A stretch of DNA of 64,000 nucleotides from Paenibacillus sp. SZ31 (GCF_012912005.1 NZ_JABBEA010000003.1:124001-188000), one strand, 5' to 3'; shown: positions 39,036-48,724, numbered from the stretch's first letter. Translations and numbers: made by a program. The notes: generated by a model not told the origin, from the letters alone.

Positions 39036-39695
39036 TTATGAGAATAAACTACTGACCCAACTCCACAGTTTCACAGCCATATCCCACAGAAAGAATCTCG
39101 CCTCCGGTGTATCTCCCTGCACGGATGCCTCTGCATCTCCAGGTTCAGCCGCTGCGGCCGATACCGTTGAAGGTTTAGCCAGTGCATCCCCAGTTCCTGC
39201 ATCAATGAAGCACAGCGGCGGGAACAACACACACCACCAATTCTGACCTTTGCCTTCGCCCAGCGTGATCCGAACCGCTTCGTAATCTCCAGCAGGGTAC
39301 ACGGTGCCACCATATAGTTTGGTTGGGAACGGAACAGAACCCAGCTCCACCTGATATGCATAATTCAAGCCACGACTCGCCAGCTCTTCTCCTACTCTAT
39401 TCTCAATCTCGGACAGATGCTCACGAATGACCTTGCGCGCTTCATCCAGACTTTGCGGATTTTCCAGCTCGGCTACCCAATCGCCCATCTGCGCAACGAC
39501 AGCATCCCGAATCTCTCGTTTCACCAATTGATCCCCCGGTGCATCCGAGTTTGCTAGAATACGCAAGCGAATCGATTGTTCCGGAATCGCTGTGGCTGCC
39601 ACAGCTGCATCCGTTTTCTGACCTTCCCACATCATGATAATCATCATAAGACATACAATAATAAGTCCAATTTGCTTTACAATTCGTCTGTTCAT
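39036..39695 (-). CDS. spoIIR: Stage II sporulation protein R
   Basis: Forespore-made signalling protein that crosses into the intermembrane space and triggers SpoIIGA to process pro-sigma-E. The 219 residues begin with a membrane or signal segment (about 8-28) followed by the family pattern SIRLRILANSDAPGDQLVKREIRDAV near 41-65 (two short motifs), YGGTVYPAGDYEAVRITLG near 128 and NWWCVLFPPLCFID near 152. The ATG follows GGGGGAG. A sigma-F-like promoter is at 39752-39779. The position between prmC and tsaC matches B. subtilis apart from the two RodA/FtsW genes. Confidence 0.92.
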   Translation of the reverse strand: MNRRIVKQIGLIIVCLMMIIMMWEGQKTDAAVAATAIPEQSIRLRILANSDAPGDQLVKREIRDAVVAQMGDWVAELENPQSLDEARKVIREHLSEIENRVGEELASRGLNYAYQVELGSVPFPTKLYGGTVYPAGDYEAVRITLGEGKGQNWWCVLFPPLCFIDAGTGDALAKPSTVSAAAAEPGDAEASVQGDTPEARFFLWDMAVKLWSWVSSLFS

Positions 39696-39751
39696 TCCGT
39701 TCTCCCCCTCGGCTCTCTGATCACGTTGCCTGCAACTCTCTCATGTCTATC

Positions 39752-39779
39752 AGTATGCCCCGGGGAATCGGAAGTAAAC
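39752..39779 (-). promoter_or_regulatory. Candidate sigma-F promoter of spoIIR
   Basis: On the minus strand GTTTA, 14 bases, GGGCATACT. The -35/-10 layout and spacing equal those upstream of spoIIQ, another expected sigma-F gene. The leader would be about 50 bases. Confidence 0.6.
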
Positions 39780-39951
39780 CTATCATTTGCAATAAATCTA
39801 CTAGATCGATTCTATGATTTACATTCACTCACCAGTCATGTTAAAAAGGCTGATTCGTACCTGGTTACAGGGCAAATCAACCTCTTCATTTCTAAGTACG
39901 TTCACGTTATACACTCCACCGCTTAACTTCTCACCTATACCGACTCAACAG

Positions 39952-41172
39952 TTACACAGTACTTTTCTCTTTCTTGAGCATATTCCATAAACGTTCCGAC
40001 AACCGAGGCTGCTGCTCCCCCATCAGAAGTTCATCCTCCTCTTCCTGTCCGTACAACTTAATGCTCATGACTACCCCAATACAAGCCATATTAATAAGCA
40101 AAGAAGTACCGCCGTAACTGATAAACGGTAACGTTATACCTGTGAGCGGCATCAGCCCAAGGAACGCCCCCACATTCTCAAACACCTGATACAATAGCAT
40201 TCCGATAATACCTACAATGATAACGGGTCCAGCACGATCTCTGCATGCCAGAGCAATCAGCACCATGCGGTGGATCAGGATAAAGTACAACAGAATCAAA
40301 ATGGATGCACCGACAAAACCAAACTCCTCTGCGATCACGACAAAAATGGAATCAGAATACGTATAGGGGACTCGTCCACTCTGAACGGATGTTCCTTGCA
40401 AATAACCTTTGCCGATGATGCCCCCAGAACCGATGGCTAAGCCTGCATTTTTCGTATGCCAAGAAGCTTTGGAGGTAGCCTTTTCCGGTACAAGCCAGGG
40501 ATCAATCCGCTCCGCCCAATGCTCTCGTTTTACCTTTTCAAGAAAGGTAAATACTTCATCATGGTAGAAGGTATAGGCTTTGACAAATCCAAAAAACGCC
40601 ACTCCCACAATCGCCAGCCCGATCAATACATGCTTCAATCTCATATTTCCGATCCAGAACACTGCAACCAGAATCACCACATATCCCAGCGCATTTCCCA
40701 AATCATTCTGAGCCATAACCAGTGCAAACGGAATAAACGCCCAGCAACCAATCGGCACAATATCTCTCCAGAACTCCAGCGTGCTTCGTTGCCTCTTCAC
40801 AATTAAATGGGCGAGGAACAGGATCAGAATCATCTTGAACAGCTCTGCCGGTTGAAAAGAAAAATTGTCACCCAGCTTCAGCCAGCCGTTGGCATTATTG
40901 ATCGAACTGCCTAGTACATTGGCCAGGATCAATAATATGATCCCCAAGCCATACAAATAAAACGCATATTTCACGTATAACTTGTAATTCACAAGCCCGA
41001 TGACGAGCACTGCAATGAACCCGGCCACATAGAAATACAGCGTTTTGACATGATGATTCGCCAGGTTGGCATCTGTCTGCGTCCCGCTATAAATAGCAAA
41101 TATACTTATAATCATGAGCAACAGCATTACAAAAAGAATCACACCATCCATCTTCTTCAGCATTCTCAACAT
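39952..41172 (-). CDS. SEDS-family (RodA/FtsW/SpoVE) peptidoglycan polymerase, copy 2
   Basis: Ten-segment membrane protein of the SEDS family that polymerises lipid II together with a class B PBP. About 406 residues. The conserved aspartate lies in YTYSDSIFVVIAEEFGFVGA near 285, and the C-terminal signature is LMPLTGITLPFISYGGTSLL near 350. GSGGIIGKGYLQGTSVQSGRVP resembles RodA more than FtsW. The ATG at 41172, twelve bases after GGGGG, is a better fit than the ATG at 41184 that abuts it. It is a tandem paralogue of the next gene upstream. Which process it serves (elongation, spore cortex) is not shown by sequence. Confidence 0.88.
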   Translation of the reverse strand: MLRMLKKMDGVILFVMLLLMIISIFAIYSGTQTDANLANHHVKTLYFYVAGFIAVLVIGLVNYKLYVKYAFYLYGLGIILLILANVLGSSINNANGWLKLGDNFSFQPAELFKMILILFLAHLIVKRQRSTLEFWRDIVPIGCWAFIPFALVMAQNDLGNALGYVVILVAVFWIGNMRLKHVLIGLAIVGVAFFGFVKAYTFYHDEVFTFLEKVKREHWAERIDPWLVPEKATSKASWHTKNAGLAIGSGGIIGKGYLQGTSVQSGRVPYTYSDSIFVVIAEEFGFVGASILILLYFILIHRMVLIALACRDRAGPVIIVGIIGMLLYQVFENVGAFLGLMPLTGITLPFISYGGTSLLINMACIGVVMSIKLYGQEEEDELLMGEQQPRLSERLWNMLKKEKSTV

Positions 41173-41320
41173 GATTCCGTTCATCCCCCTGGATTCATCA
41201 TTCCATCATTTCCAATTAAGCTCAATATTACCATTGTATATAATTGGATAATAAAATGGAAATCTGGATTGCTTCAGGTTAAACATTGAATTATTCAATG
41301 GCTTGAATTACACCGTAAAA

Positions 41321-41384
41321 ACAATAAAAACCCCAAAACATCCATCCCAATGTAAATTAGGCTGATCTGTTCCAGGGTTTTTAT
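41321..41384 (-). terminator. Possible terminator between the two SEDS genes
   Basis: ATAAAAACCC pairs with GGGTTTTTAT, with T runs on both strands, but the loop is about 40 bases, so efficiency is uncertain. The rest of the 259-base gap shows nothing else. Confidence 0.45.
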
Positions 41385-41443
41385 AGTTAACGGACTCATA
41401 TGCAAATATTTTACGTGCTATTCCAGGGGTTGATTCGAGAGAG

Positions 41444-42664
41444 TTACTGCTCTTGCTGCGACGGCTTCCGTCTGAACAACTTCATAACCATCTCCGTGAT
41501 ACTGAGTTGTTCTGATGAACCCAGGATATCTTCATTTTCTTCCGTATGCACTTTGATACTCATGACAACACCCATACTGAGCATGTTGAGCACAAGAGAG
41601 GTACCGCCGAAACTGATAAATGGAAGTGTGATCCCAGTTAATGGCATCAGACCGATAAACGGACCAATATTAACAAAAATCTGATAGAGCAGCATCGAAA
41701 TTATACCTACAATCAGGTACGGCCCAGCCCGATCCTTGCACTCTAGTGCGATCAACACCAGCCTGTGAATCAGAATAAAGTAGAGCAGTAACAATACCGA
41801 GGCTCCAACAAAACCGAATTCTTCACCAATCTGCACAAAGATGGAATCCGCGTACGCGAGTGGTACTCGATTGGACTGAATTGTCGTACCTTCGAGATAC
41901 CCTTTACCACTGATTCCTCCGGAACCTATGGCTAACTTGGCATTATAGGTCTGCCACAAAACATCTCTCGATGTCTGTTCTGGCACGAGCCAAGGGTCAA
42001 ACCGCTCAGCCCAGTGAGCACGTCCAATATCCTTGAGGAACTTGGCAACTTCATCATGATAATGAATATAGGCCTGTGTTCCACCAATAAAGGCAGCAAC
42101 AGCAATCACAAAACCAATCAGTGCATGGCTGAATTTCACATTGCCAATCCACAACAGGCCGACAAGAATGACTACATAACTCAAAGCATTTCCCAAGTCA
42201 TTTTGAAGTAGAACCAACAACAAGGGAGGCAAAACGCACAGTGCGATCGGAATGACATCCCGCCCGAAGAATAAGGGTCTGTTTTTCTTTTTCGCAAGCA
42301 GAGCAGACAGGAAAACGATTAAACATAGCTTAAATAATTCTGCAGGCTGCAAACTCAGGCCAAATATGGATAACCAGCCTTGGGCTCCATAATACGTAAC
42401 ACCAAAAAAGTTAACGATGACGAGTAGCAGTAAACCCACACCGTAGATATATAAATAGTTTTTGATGATCACTTTATAGTTAATCATGGACATTCCGAAG
42501 AATACGATGAAACCTATAATATAGAAAATCCCTGCCCTTTGGGGATAGGATTCCCATCTTGGACGACCAAACGTTGTACTGTAAATCGACAAAATACTGA
42601 TAACCATCAGAATAACGAGTATAAAAACAATAGAATAGTCTATCTTTTTAAATTTGTGCAGCAT
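41444..42664 (-). CDS. SEDS-family (RodA/FtsW/SpoVE) peptidoglycan polymerase, copy 1
   Basis: Paralogue of the gene at 39952-41172, about 406 residues with ten membrane segments. The conserved aspartate is in LAYADSIFVQIGEEFGFVGA and the C-terminal signature in LMPLTGITLPFISFGGTSLV. The ATG at 42664 lies about ten bases after GGGGGA and is preferred over the TTG at 42682, which is inside that site. The two proteins share the same order of motifs throughout, including WAERFDPWLVPEQTS against WAERIDPWLVPEKAT, so they arose by duplication. The gene follows prmC closely (about 85 bases). Confidence 0.88.
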   Translation of the reverse strand: MLHKFKKIDYSIVFILVILMVISILSIYSTTFGRPRWESYPQRAGIFYIIGFIVFFGMSMINYKVIIKNYLYIYGVGLLLLVIVNFFGVTYYGAQGWLSIFGLSLQPAELFKLCLIVFLSALLAKKKNRPLFFGRDVIPIALCVLPPLLLVLLQNDLGNALSYVVILVGLLWIGNVKFSHALIGFVIAVAAFIGGTQAYIHYHDEVAKFLKDIGRAHWAERFDPWLVPEQTSRDVLWQTYNAKLAIGSGGISGKGYLEGTTIQSNRVPLAYADSIFVQIGEEFGFVGASVLLLLYFILIHRLVLIALECKDRAGPYLIVGIISMLLYQIFVNIGPFIGLMPLTGITLPFISFGGTSLVLNMLSMGVVMSIKVHTEENEDILGSSEQLSITEMVMKLFRRKPSQQEQ

Positions 42665-42749
42665 GTAATTATGTTCCCCCAAGCATTCAGAAATCTTCGG
42701 TATATCTCATTGTAGAGGATTTCACGGCAAAAAGAAAACCCGCGGAACC

Positions 42750-43655
42750 TTACATTTTCGTCACCTGTTCCGAAGTACGAACACCCAGGACATGCCGCTC
42801 GATTCCGGCAAGGTCCGGTACAATGAACATTTCCGGCCAATGTCCCGCCGATTCAAGCAAAGCTGCGATGTCGCGAGCCTGCCCCTGGCCCAGCTCAAAA
42901 CCAATGATCTGTGGCGGCGCAGGCAACAGTGCCAGTTGCTCCAGCATGATACGGTACGGTGCGAGCCCGTCCGGACCGCCATCCAGTGCCATGCGCGGCT
43001 CATGATCGCGCACCTCTTGTTGCAACCCGGCGATATCTGCCGCCGGGATGTAAGGCGGGTTGGACACCAGGATGTCCACCCGAGCCCCGGCGAACGGGGC
43101 CAGCAGATCGCCTTCACGGAAGTCGATCTGTACCCCGTTCGCGGCCGCGTTCCGCGCGGCCACTTGCAGGGCGGCCGCCGAGAGATCCCCGGCGCCGACC
43201 TGCCAGCGCGGGCGTAGTGAAGCCATCGTCACCGCGATGGCGCCACTGCCCGTGCCAATATCGACGGCGAGCGGAGCGCCGTCAGGAAACACGCGGTCGG
43301 CTTCGCGCAGCACAGCCTCGACCAACAGCTCAGTCTCCGGCCGCGGAATCAGCACGGCCGGCGTGACCTCGAACGGCAGCCCATAGAATTCCTGGCTGCC
43401 GATAATGTATTGCGCCGGCTCACCCGCAGCCTTGCGCGTGACGGCGTCCTCCCAGCGGCTGCGATGCTCGCTGGAAAAGGGCTCCGGCTGCATCATGTAG
43501 TACGCGGCGCCATAGACGCCGAGTACATGTTCCAGCAGCAGCCGAGCATTATTTTGCGGCTCGTACACGCCGCACTTCTCCAAAAAAGAGGAAGCCTCCA
43601 CGAAGGCTTCCCGACAGCTCTGTTCCGGCGTCATGACAAACTGCGCGCGGGTCAC
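42750..43655 (-). CDS. prmC: Release factor glutamine methyltransferase PrmC
   Basis: Methylates the Gln of the GGQ motif in release factors, using S-adenosylmethionine. The N-terminal helical domain recognises the factor; the Rossmann methyltransferase domain has VDIGTGSGAIAV at 131-142 and the catalytic NPPY at 199-202. The 301-residue length is slightly above the average. The start is GTG after GAGGAG, a site that lies within the last codons of prfA (gap of three bases), so translation is coupled to its substrate gene. The stretch 43000-43450 is much richer in GC than the neighbours. Confidence 0.93.
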   Translation of the reverse strand: MTRAQFVMTPEQSCREAFVEASSFLEKCGVYEPQNNARLLLEHVLGVYGAAYYMMQPEPFSSEHRSRWEDAVTRKAAGEPAQYIIGSQEFYGLPFEVTPAVLIPRPETELLVEAVLREADRVFPDGAPLAVDIGTGSGAIAVTMASLRPRWQVGAGDLSAAALQVAARNAAANGVQIDFREGDLLAPFAGARVDILVSNPPYIPAADIAGLQQEVRDHEPRMALDGGPDGLAPYRIMLEQLALLPAPPQIIGFELGQGQARDIAALLESAGHWPEMFIVPDLAGIERHVLGVRTSEQVTKM

Positions 43656-43658
43656 AGA

Positions 43659-44726
43659 TTATTCTCCTCTATCCATCAACTCGGTCTGCTGAGCAATCGT
43701 CAGTGCAGACAAGATATCTTCAATCTCCCCGTTCATGATCTGATCCAGCTTGTGCATCGTCAGGCCGATACGGTGATCCGTCACACGGCTTTGCGGGAAG
43801 TTGTACGTACGAATACGCTCACTGCGGTCGCCTGTTCCCACTTTGCTCTTCCGCTCAACAGAGATCTTCGCTTCCTCTTCCATACGTTTCATATCGAAGA
43901 TACGTGTACGCAGAACCTGCAACGCTTTTTCCTTGTTGGAGTTCTGTGATTTTCCATCCTGACATGTCGCCACAATTCCCGTTGGAACGTGCGTTACCCG
44001 TACTGCGGATTTCGTCGTATTAACCGATTGTCCACCGGCACCACTGGAACAGAACGTATCGACACGGATGTCTTTGTCATGAATTTCGATATCAAAATCT
44101 TCGGCTTCAGGCATAACCGCAACCGTTGAAGTTGACGTATGAATACGTCCGCCGGATTCAGTTGTTGGAATACGCTGCACACGGTGTGCGCCGCTTTCGT
44201 ATTTCATTTTGCTGTATGCACCACGTCCGTTGATCAGGAAAACAACCTCTTTGAATCCACCGAGATCATTTGTGTTAACGTCCATCAGTTCTACACGCCA
44301 GCCTTGTTGATCTGCATAACGAGTGTACATACGGTACAGATCTGCTGCAAACAATGCTGCTTCATCTCCACCAGCTGCGCCGCGAATCTCAACAATAACG
44401 TTCTTGTCGTCATTCGGATCTTTTGGCAACATGAGTACACGAATCAATTCGTCCAGTTCCTTCTGGCGAGTGCTCAGTTCGTCAATTTCCATTTTGACCA
44501 TTTCGCGCATCTCATCATCCAGTTTTTCGCCCTGCATTTCCTTGGCAGCATCCAGATCCTCACTTACCTGTTTGTACTCATTGTACGCTTCATAAGTCGG
44601 TTGCAGATCCGATTGTTCTTTGGAATATTCCCGCAGCTTTTTATTGTCGCTTGCTACATCCGGGTCACACAGCAACTCACTCAACTTGTCATAACGGTCG
44701 GCTAACGCCTGTAATTTATCCAACAT
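43659..44726 (-). CDS. prfA: Peptide chain release factor 1
   Basis: Terminates translation at UAA and UAG. The stop-codon reading tripeptide P187-x-T189 lies in [14 protein letters not shown] and the peptidyl-transferase motif GGQ is at 231-233 in [17 protein letters not shown]. Length is 355 residues, as in other bacteria. The ATG follows GAGGTG. The candidate promoter near 45016 implies a leader of roughly 280 bases. Confidence 0.96.
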   Translation of the reverse strand: MLDKLQALADRYDKLSELLCDPDVASDNKKLREYSKEQSDLQPTYEAYNEYKQVSEDLDAAKEMQGEKLDDEMREMVKMEIDELSTRQKELDELIRVLMLPKDPNDDKNVIVEIRGAAGGDEAALFAADLYRMYTRYADQQGWRVELMDVNTNDLGGFKEVVFLINGRGAYSKMKYESGAHRVQRIPTTESGGRIHTSTSTVAVMPEAEDFDIEIHDKDIRVDTFCSSGAGGQSVNTTKSAVRVTHVPTGIVATCQDGKSQNSNKEKALQVLRTRIFDMKRMEEEAKISVERKSKVGTGDRSERIRTYNFPQSRVTDHRIGLTMHKLDQIMNGEIEDILSALTIAQQTELMDRGE

Positions 44727-45015
44727 GTATAGTCACCTCACGCATTATTTTGTCCATGCAAATAAAATTTTCAATAATTATTTCGGTTTCATTATTCATA
44801 ACATCTATAATCTATATTCCACAACGCACAGGATTCTCACCGAATCCCCTGACCGCAGCATGTATTCACATTCATGTATGATCGACGTATAACATCGCTA
44901 CAACGTCATCAAATCCTTTACTTTTAAAGTGATATCAAGAAATCGTGTACCCTGTGTGAAGCTCGCTTCAGCTCATCTGTTACAGCGCGAAATCCAACGT
45001 GGTATACGACTCTTA

Positions 45016-45024
45016 ATTATAGCA
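45016..45024 (-). promoter_or_regulatory. Extended -10 candidate promoter for prfA
   Basis: TGCTATAAT on the minus strand is a perfect extended -10. The -35 seventeen bases upstream (TATTCA) is poor, as often found with extended -10 promoters. Confidence 0.45.
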
Positions 45025-45177
45025 TATTCTTATGGTTCTGAATAGTAACTGTTCCGCAGGCGGATGAACTAATTTTTATAATGCAAATTTATCAACTTTC
45101 ACTCGTGGCCATCCTGCTCATGGATTAGCCCACCGGGAATATTGTAACAAATAGATCATTCAAGTTTCTTTCTGATG

Positions 45178-45207
45178 TTGTGAAATATATACAATCGACG
45201 CTATAAT
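45178..45207 (+). promoter_or_regulatory. Candidate sigma-A promoter of the nitrilase gene
   Basis: TTGTGA (45178-45183), an 18-base spacer and TATAAT (45202-45207), followed by AGGAGG at 45231. Confidence 0.55.
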
Positions 45208-45247
45208 TCATGGTTTTGATATTTTATTTTAGGAGGGAATGGATGAT

Positions 45248-46102
45248 ATGAACTTAACATCAGATGCTTTTCCAACAGAAAAATTAAAGATTGCTTTAGC
45301 ACAGTGTTCTTCGATCGACGGAAATATTGAAGAGAACGTTAATAGGGCTTATGAGATGATTGAAGAAGCTGGAAAAGAGCATGCCGATATTATCATGTTT
45401 CCAGAAAAATATCTGACGGGATATGTGCCAGAAATCGTAGAATCCAATGTAACTGAATACACGCTTTCCATTAATGATGCGCGGATTGAAAAGTTGCGTC
45501 AAGCATGCGAAAAGTACGGCATTTGGTCAATCATCGGAACCCCTCTAAGAAGAGGCGAGGATGTGTTCATCTCTTCAATTATAATAGATTCCAACGGACA
45601 TGAAGTAGGCGTTTATGACAAGTCTCATTTATTTCAAACGGAGAAGGAAATGTTTTCAACCAATAATGAGCAGGTCATCATTAAATTAAAGGGTTGGAAT
45701 ATTGGGATGGCCATCTGTTATGACGCAGGTTTCCCTGAACATTCTCGTCTTTTAGCACAAAATGGCTGTCATTTATATATGAGTAGCTCTCTTTTTAGTA
45801 AAGGAATGGGGTATAAAGAGTCACGAGTATGGTTCCCTGCACGTGCTCTGGATAATACGATATTTACGGCGATGTGTAATCACGTTGGAACAACCGGAGT
45901 CTGGGATACGTGTGGACATAGCGGTATATGGAACCCTCTAGGCGATAATCTAATTGATGCCTCGCAAGACAACGTTGAGTTGCTCATAGCTGAATTAGAC
46001 CCCGATCTTCTTAATCAAGCTAGAAATGGTGAAAGAATGCTTGCAGATTCGTTTGATATAAATAAAGAACACTATTCTTTCAAGACTATTGTTGGTAACT
46101 AA
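45248..46102 (+). CDS. Carbon-nitrogen hydrolase (nitrilase superfamily)
   Basis: Amidase-type enzyme with the nitrilase catalytic triad: Glu53 in IMFPEKYLTGY, Lys125 in VYDKSHLFQTEKEMF and Cys157 in GMAICYDAGFPEHSRLLA. Length of 284 residues fits a single-domain family member. Substrate is not evident; many such proteins hydrolyse small amides or N-carbamoyl compounds. The ATG at 45248 is eleven bases after AGGAGG, while the ATG at 45239 is only two bases after it. It is one of few plus-strand genes in this part and has its own promoter; no partner gene is adjacent. Confidence 0.85.
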   Translation: MNLTSDAFPTEKLKIALAQCSSIDGNIEENVNRAYEMIEEAGKEHADIIMFPEKYLTGYVPEIVESNVTEYTLSINDARIEKLRQACEKYGIWSIIGTPLRRGEDVFISSIIIDSNGHEVGVYDKSHLFQTEKEMFSTNNEQVIIKLKGWNIGMAICYDAGFPEHSRLLAQNGCHLYMSSSLFSKGMGYKESRVWFPARALDNTIFTAMCNHVGTTGVWDTCGHSGIWNPLGDNLIDASQDNVELLIAELDPDLLNQARNGERMLADSFDINKEHYSFKTIVGN

Positions 46103-46173
46103 GCAAACCTCATATGAATTGATCCGTACATACGTACATTACGATTGATTGAAGTGGCCCCATACATCGATAC

Positions 46174-46209
46174 TAAAAACCCTACAATCTTCACGAGAAG
46201 ATCGTAGGG
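46174..46209 (-). terminator. Terminator after ychF
   Basis: CCCTACGATCTTCT pairs with AGAAGATTGTAGGG (one G-T pair) around a tiny loop, followed by TTTTTA on the minus strand. The reverse direction could also end the nitrilase transcript. Confidence 0.85.
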
Positions 46210-46245
46210 CTTTGGTTATTGAATCTACATATAAAGGTGTAACAA

Positions 46246-47346
46246 CTATACGTTGAAACGGAAGTGCATAACGTCGCCGTCATTTACAACGTACTCTTTA
46301 CCTTCAAGACGAAGTTGTCCGCGCTCTTTGGCACCGTTCATGGAACCCGCTGCAACCAGATCGTCGTAGGAAACCACTTCTGCACGGATGAATCCACGTT
46401 CGAAGTCGGTGTGAATGACACCCGCTGCGCCAGGCGCTTTTGTACCTTTGCGGATTGTCCACGCACGAACTTCCTGTACACCTGCTGTGAAGTATGTGTA
46501 CAGACCGAGCAATTTGTAAGCCGCTTTGATCAACAGGTTCAGACCGGAATCCTCGATACCGAGTTCTTCCAGGAACATTTGTTTATCTTCGCCTTCCAGC
46601 TCAGAAATCTCTTCTTCAACCTTCGCACTGATCGGCACCACTTCTGCGTTTTCAGCAGCTGCGAATTCTCTTACTTTTTGCACGTAAGCATTGTTCGCCA
46701 CGTCGCCGATTTCGTCCTCAGCTACATTGGCTGCGTACAGAACAGGCTTCAGGGTGAGCAAGTGCAGATCGCGCACGATCAGAAGCTCATCATCCGTAAG
46801 TTCCATGCTGCGTGCCGGCTTGTCATCGTACAGAACAGCCTTCACTCTCTCCAATACTTCTACTTCTTGAGAGGCAGTCTTGTTGCCGCCCTTCATGTTT
46901 TTCTTGGAGCGATCGATTTTCTTCTCAACACTCTCGATATCGGCCAGGATCAGCTCCAGATTGATTGTCTGGATGTCGCTTACCGGGTCAATTTTGCCAT
47001 CGACGTGTGTAATGTTCTCATCTACAAAGCAACGTACCACGTGTACAATCGCGTCTACTTCACGGATGTGGGCAAGGAACTTGTTACCCAGACCTTCGCC
47101 TTTGCTCGCACCGCGAACAAGACCCGCGATATCTACAAACTCAAACGCCGTTGGTACTGTTTTCTTAGGTACAACGAGTTCTGTCAGTTTGTCCAAACGC
47201 TCATCGGGTACTTCAACGATCCCCACGTTAGGGTCAATCGTACAGAACGGATAGTTTGCCGATTCGGCACCTGCTTGTGTAATTGCGTTAAACAACGTAG
47301 ATTTTCCGACGTTCGGAAGCCCTACAATTCCTGCTTTCAAAGCCAT
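46246..47346 (-). CDS. ychF: YchF/Obg-family redox-regulated ATPase
   Basis: Universally conserved P-loop protein that prefers ATP to GTP and associates with ribosomes. The G1 motif GLPNVGKSTLFNAIT is at 8-22, G3 is FVDIAGLVRGASKGEGLGNKFL near 70, and a C-terminal TGS-like domain ends in HTDFERGFIRAEVVSYDDLV and KEYVVNDGDVMHFRF. Length is 366 residues, as usual. The ATG follows GAGGAG at about eleven bases. Single-gene unit with its own terminator. Confidence 0.95.
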   Translation of the reverse strand: MALKAGIVGLPNVGKSTLFNAITQAGAESANYPFCTIDPNVGIVEVPDERLDKLTELVVPKKTVPTAFEFVDIAGLVRGASKGEGLGNKFLAHIREVDAIVHVVRCFVDENITHVDGKIDPVSDIQTINLELILADIESVEKKIDRSKKNMKGGNKTASQEVEVLERVKAVLYDDKPARSMELTDDELLIVRDLHLLTLKPVLYAANVAEDEIGDVANNAYVQKVREFAAAENAEVVPISAKVEEEISELEGEDKQMFLEELGIEDSGLNLLIKAAYKLLGLYTYFTAGVQEVRAWTIRKGTKAPGAAGVIHTDFERGFIRAEVVSYDDLVAAGSMNGAKERGQLRLEGKEYVVNDGDVMHFRFNV

Positions 47347-47538
47347 GTATATGACAACTCCTCATTGATTACTTGTTCGGTATGGATAATCCTATACATT
47401 ATATATGACAAACCTCAAGGCATCAAGGAACTTCGCCAATTCGACCAGAGTCCCTTCCGCTTCCCGAAATCCCCGGTTACTGCGGATAATTCGTTTTGCG
47501 CAGATCTTAAGTTCGGCCTAGATTATCCGCTATTAGGT

Positions 47539-48009
47539 TTACCCTTTAATTTCCTTGTACATGGTCAGATCCGTTACCTCATATCCCATCTTGCGATACA
47601 GGCTGCTCGCCCGCACATTATGTCCAAAGACATGCAAACCAATGCGATCCACGCCTAGACTCAAGGCCGTCTGTTCAAGCGCCTGCATTGTCTCTGTTCC
47701 GTATCCCTTACCACGATGCGCTTCTTCAACCACAATATCCAGCAAAAAAGCATCCTTCCCACGACGATTATCCGTGATATTAAACCAGATATACCCCACA
47801 TTGCCGTCCACAGGATGCACCAGATTGTAGAGATACGCTCCCGGTGTATTCAAGCCTTCTGGCAGATAACGTTCATAAGATTCCTCCGCCAGTTGCTGCG
47901 CCTCTTCCTCCGCCCAGGTACCTGCTTCTACTTTTTCTTCTGCAAAATCTTTAATGGAGCGAATACGAAAACTCGCATAATCTTCCTGATTCATTGGAGA
48001 AAGTTCCAA
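47539..48009 (-). CDS. GNAT-family N-acetyltransferase
   Basis: A 156-residue acetyl-CoA-dependent transferase. The acetyl-CoA loop is EAHRGKGYGTETMQALE at about 95-111, followed by GLHVFGHNVRASSLYRKMGYEV, the usual C-terminal GNAT motif. The acceptor cannot be deduced. The start is TTG after GAGGAGGG at six bases. It is on the same strand as ychF but about 190 bases away. Confidence 0.88.
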   Translation of the reverse strand: MELSPMNQEDYASFRIRSIKDFAEEKVEAGTWAEEEAQQLAEESYERYLPEGLNTPGAYLYNLVHPVDGNVGYIWFNITDNRRGKDAFLLDIVVEEAHRGKGYGTETMQALEQTALSLGVDRIGLHVFGHNVRASSLYRKMGYEVTDLTMYKEIKG

Positions 48010-48217
48010 CTTGTTTCCCTCCTCAATTGAGTGTTCTATGTAAGATCTCTGTACACTCTTTTATTGCACTACTATATCGTATTGTATCTTGTTATCCCGC
48101 TTAGCGCATGAAGTTATTCTGACGATTCAGATTTCAATATTCATATTATCCATTTTGTTTATAACTTTTGATCTCTTCCCATCGTTTATACCTCATGAAG
48201 GAAGGGAGTGGATCATA

Positions 48218-48652
48218 TTGAACACACGTCGCCGATTCTCCAAAAAGAAAATGATTATCTTGTCCGCTATCATACTCGGAATCGCCATCGTCGCTTTTAT
48301 GAGCTTTCTTAATGCAATGGATCCTTTTCGCCACTTAAGAATCACGATCCACAATCAGTCTGACTATGACCTCAACAATATTCAGACAAGCCTGACTACA
48401 GGTGGCAACTCGTTCAACACGAATGAGAAGGGTTCCCTACATTTATTGGAGGAGAATATCCCCAGCGGTGAGAATCTAAAATTCGCTCCACAGCTGCAAG
48501 TTTCAGGAGAATCGTCTGTTTACCTTACATTTACCGACAGTCGTGGAAAAACATATAACGAGGTGGTATGCGGTTATACGGAATACTTGTCCGGCAATTC
48601 GTACGTTACTGTAACCAATGAGAATGTCACCGTGAAAGAAGAATGTATGTAA
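48218..48652 (+). CDS. Hypothetical membrane-anchored protein, 144 aa
   Basis: Not recognised. The start is TTG at 48218, nine bases after AAGGGAG. The frame is open further upstream to 48089, but no ribosome binding site is seen there. The product has a basic N-terminus (NTRRRFSKKK), one membrane segment (MIILSAIILGIAIVAFMSFL) and an external domain rich in Ser, Thr and Asn, ending in a Val/Thr-rich beta-strand pattern with three Cys or so near the end (VVCGYTEY, KEECM). It is probably a membrane-attached extracellular domain with a beta-sandwich fold. The next gene, 72 bases downstream, also encodes a small exported protein; they may form a unit. Confidence 0.6.
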   Translation: MNTRRRFSKKKMIILSAIILGIAIVAFMSFLNAMDPFRHLRITIHNQSDYDLNNIQTSLTTGGNSFNTNEKGSLHLLEENIPSGENLKFAPQLQVSGESSVYLTFTDSRGKTYNEVVCGYTEYLSGNSYVTVTNENVTVKEECM

Positions 48653-48724
48653 TAATTTAGAAATACCATTATGTGAATTACTGAAACATTTTTACATACC
48701 ACTAGCATAAAGGAGGAAATCAGA

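Larger units (their letters stand above)
44727..45247. other. Divergent intergenic region prfA / nitrilase
   Basis: About 520 bases between two divergent genes. It holds the prfA leader and the promoters of both genes (next entries). A small stem GGATTC/GAATCC occurs at 44831-44847. No gene or nested element was recognised. Confidence 0.5.

Noticed and set aside
44831..44847. GGTGAGAATCC in the prfA leader, recalling part of a cobalamin riboswitch
   Set aside because: The B12 box and other conserved riboswitch segments are absent; only a small stem remains.
46264..47658. A 464-codon open frame antisense to ychF
   Set aside because: Same reason: ychF is a full-length conserved gene and the antisense product has no recognisable domain or ribosome binding site.
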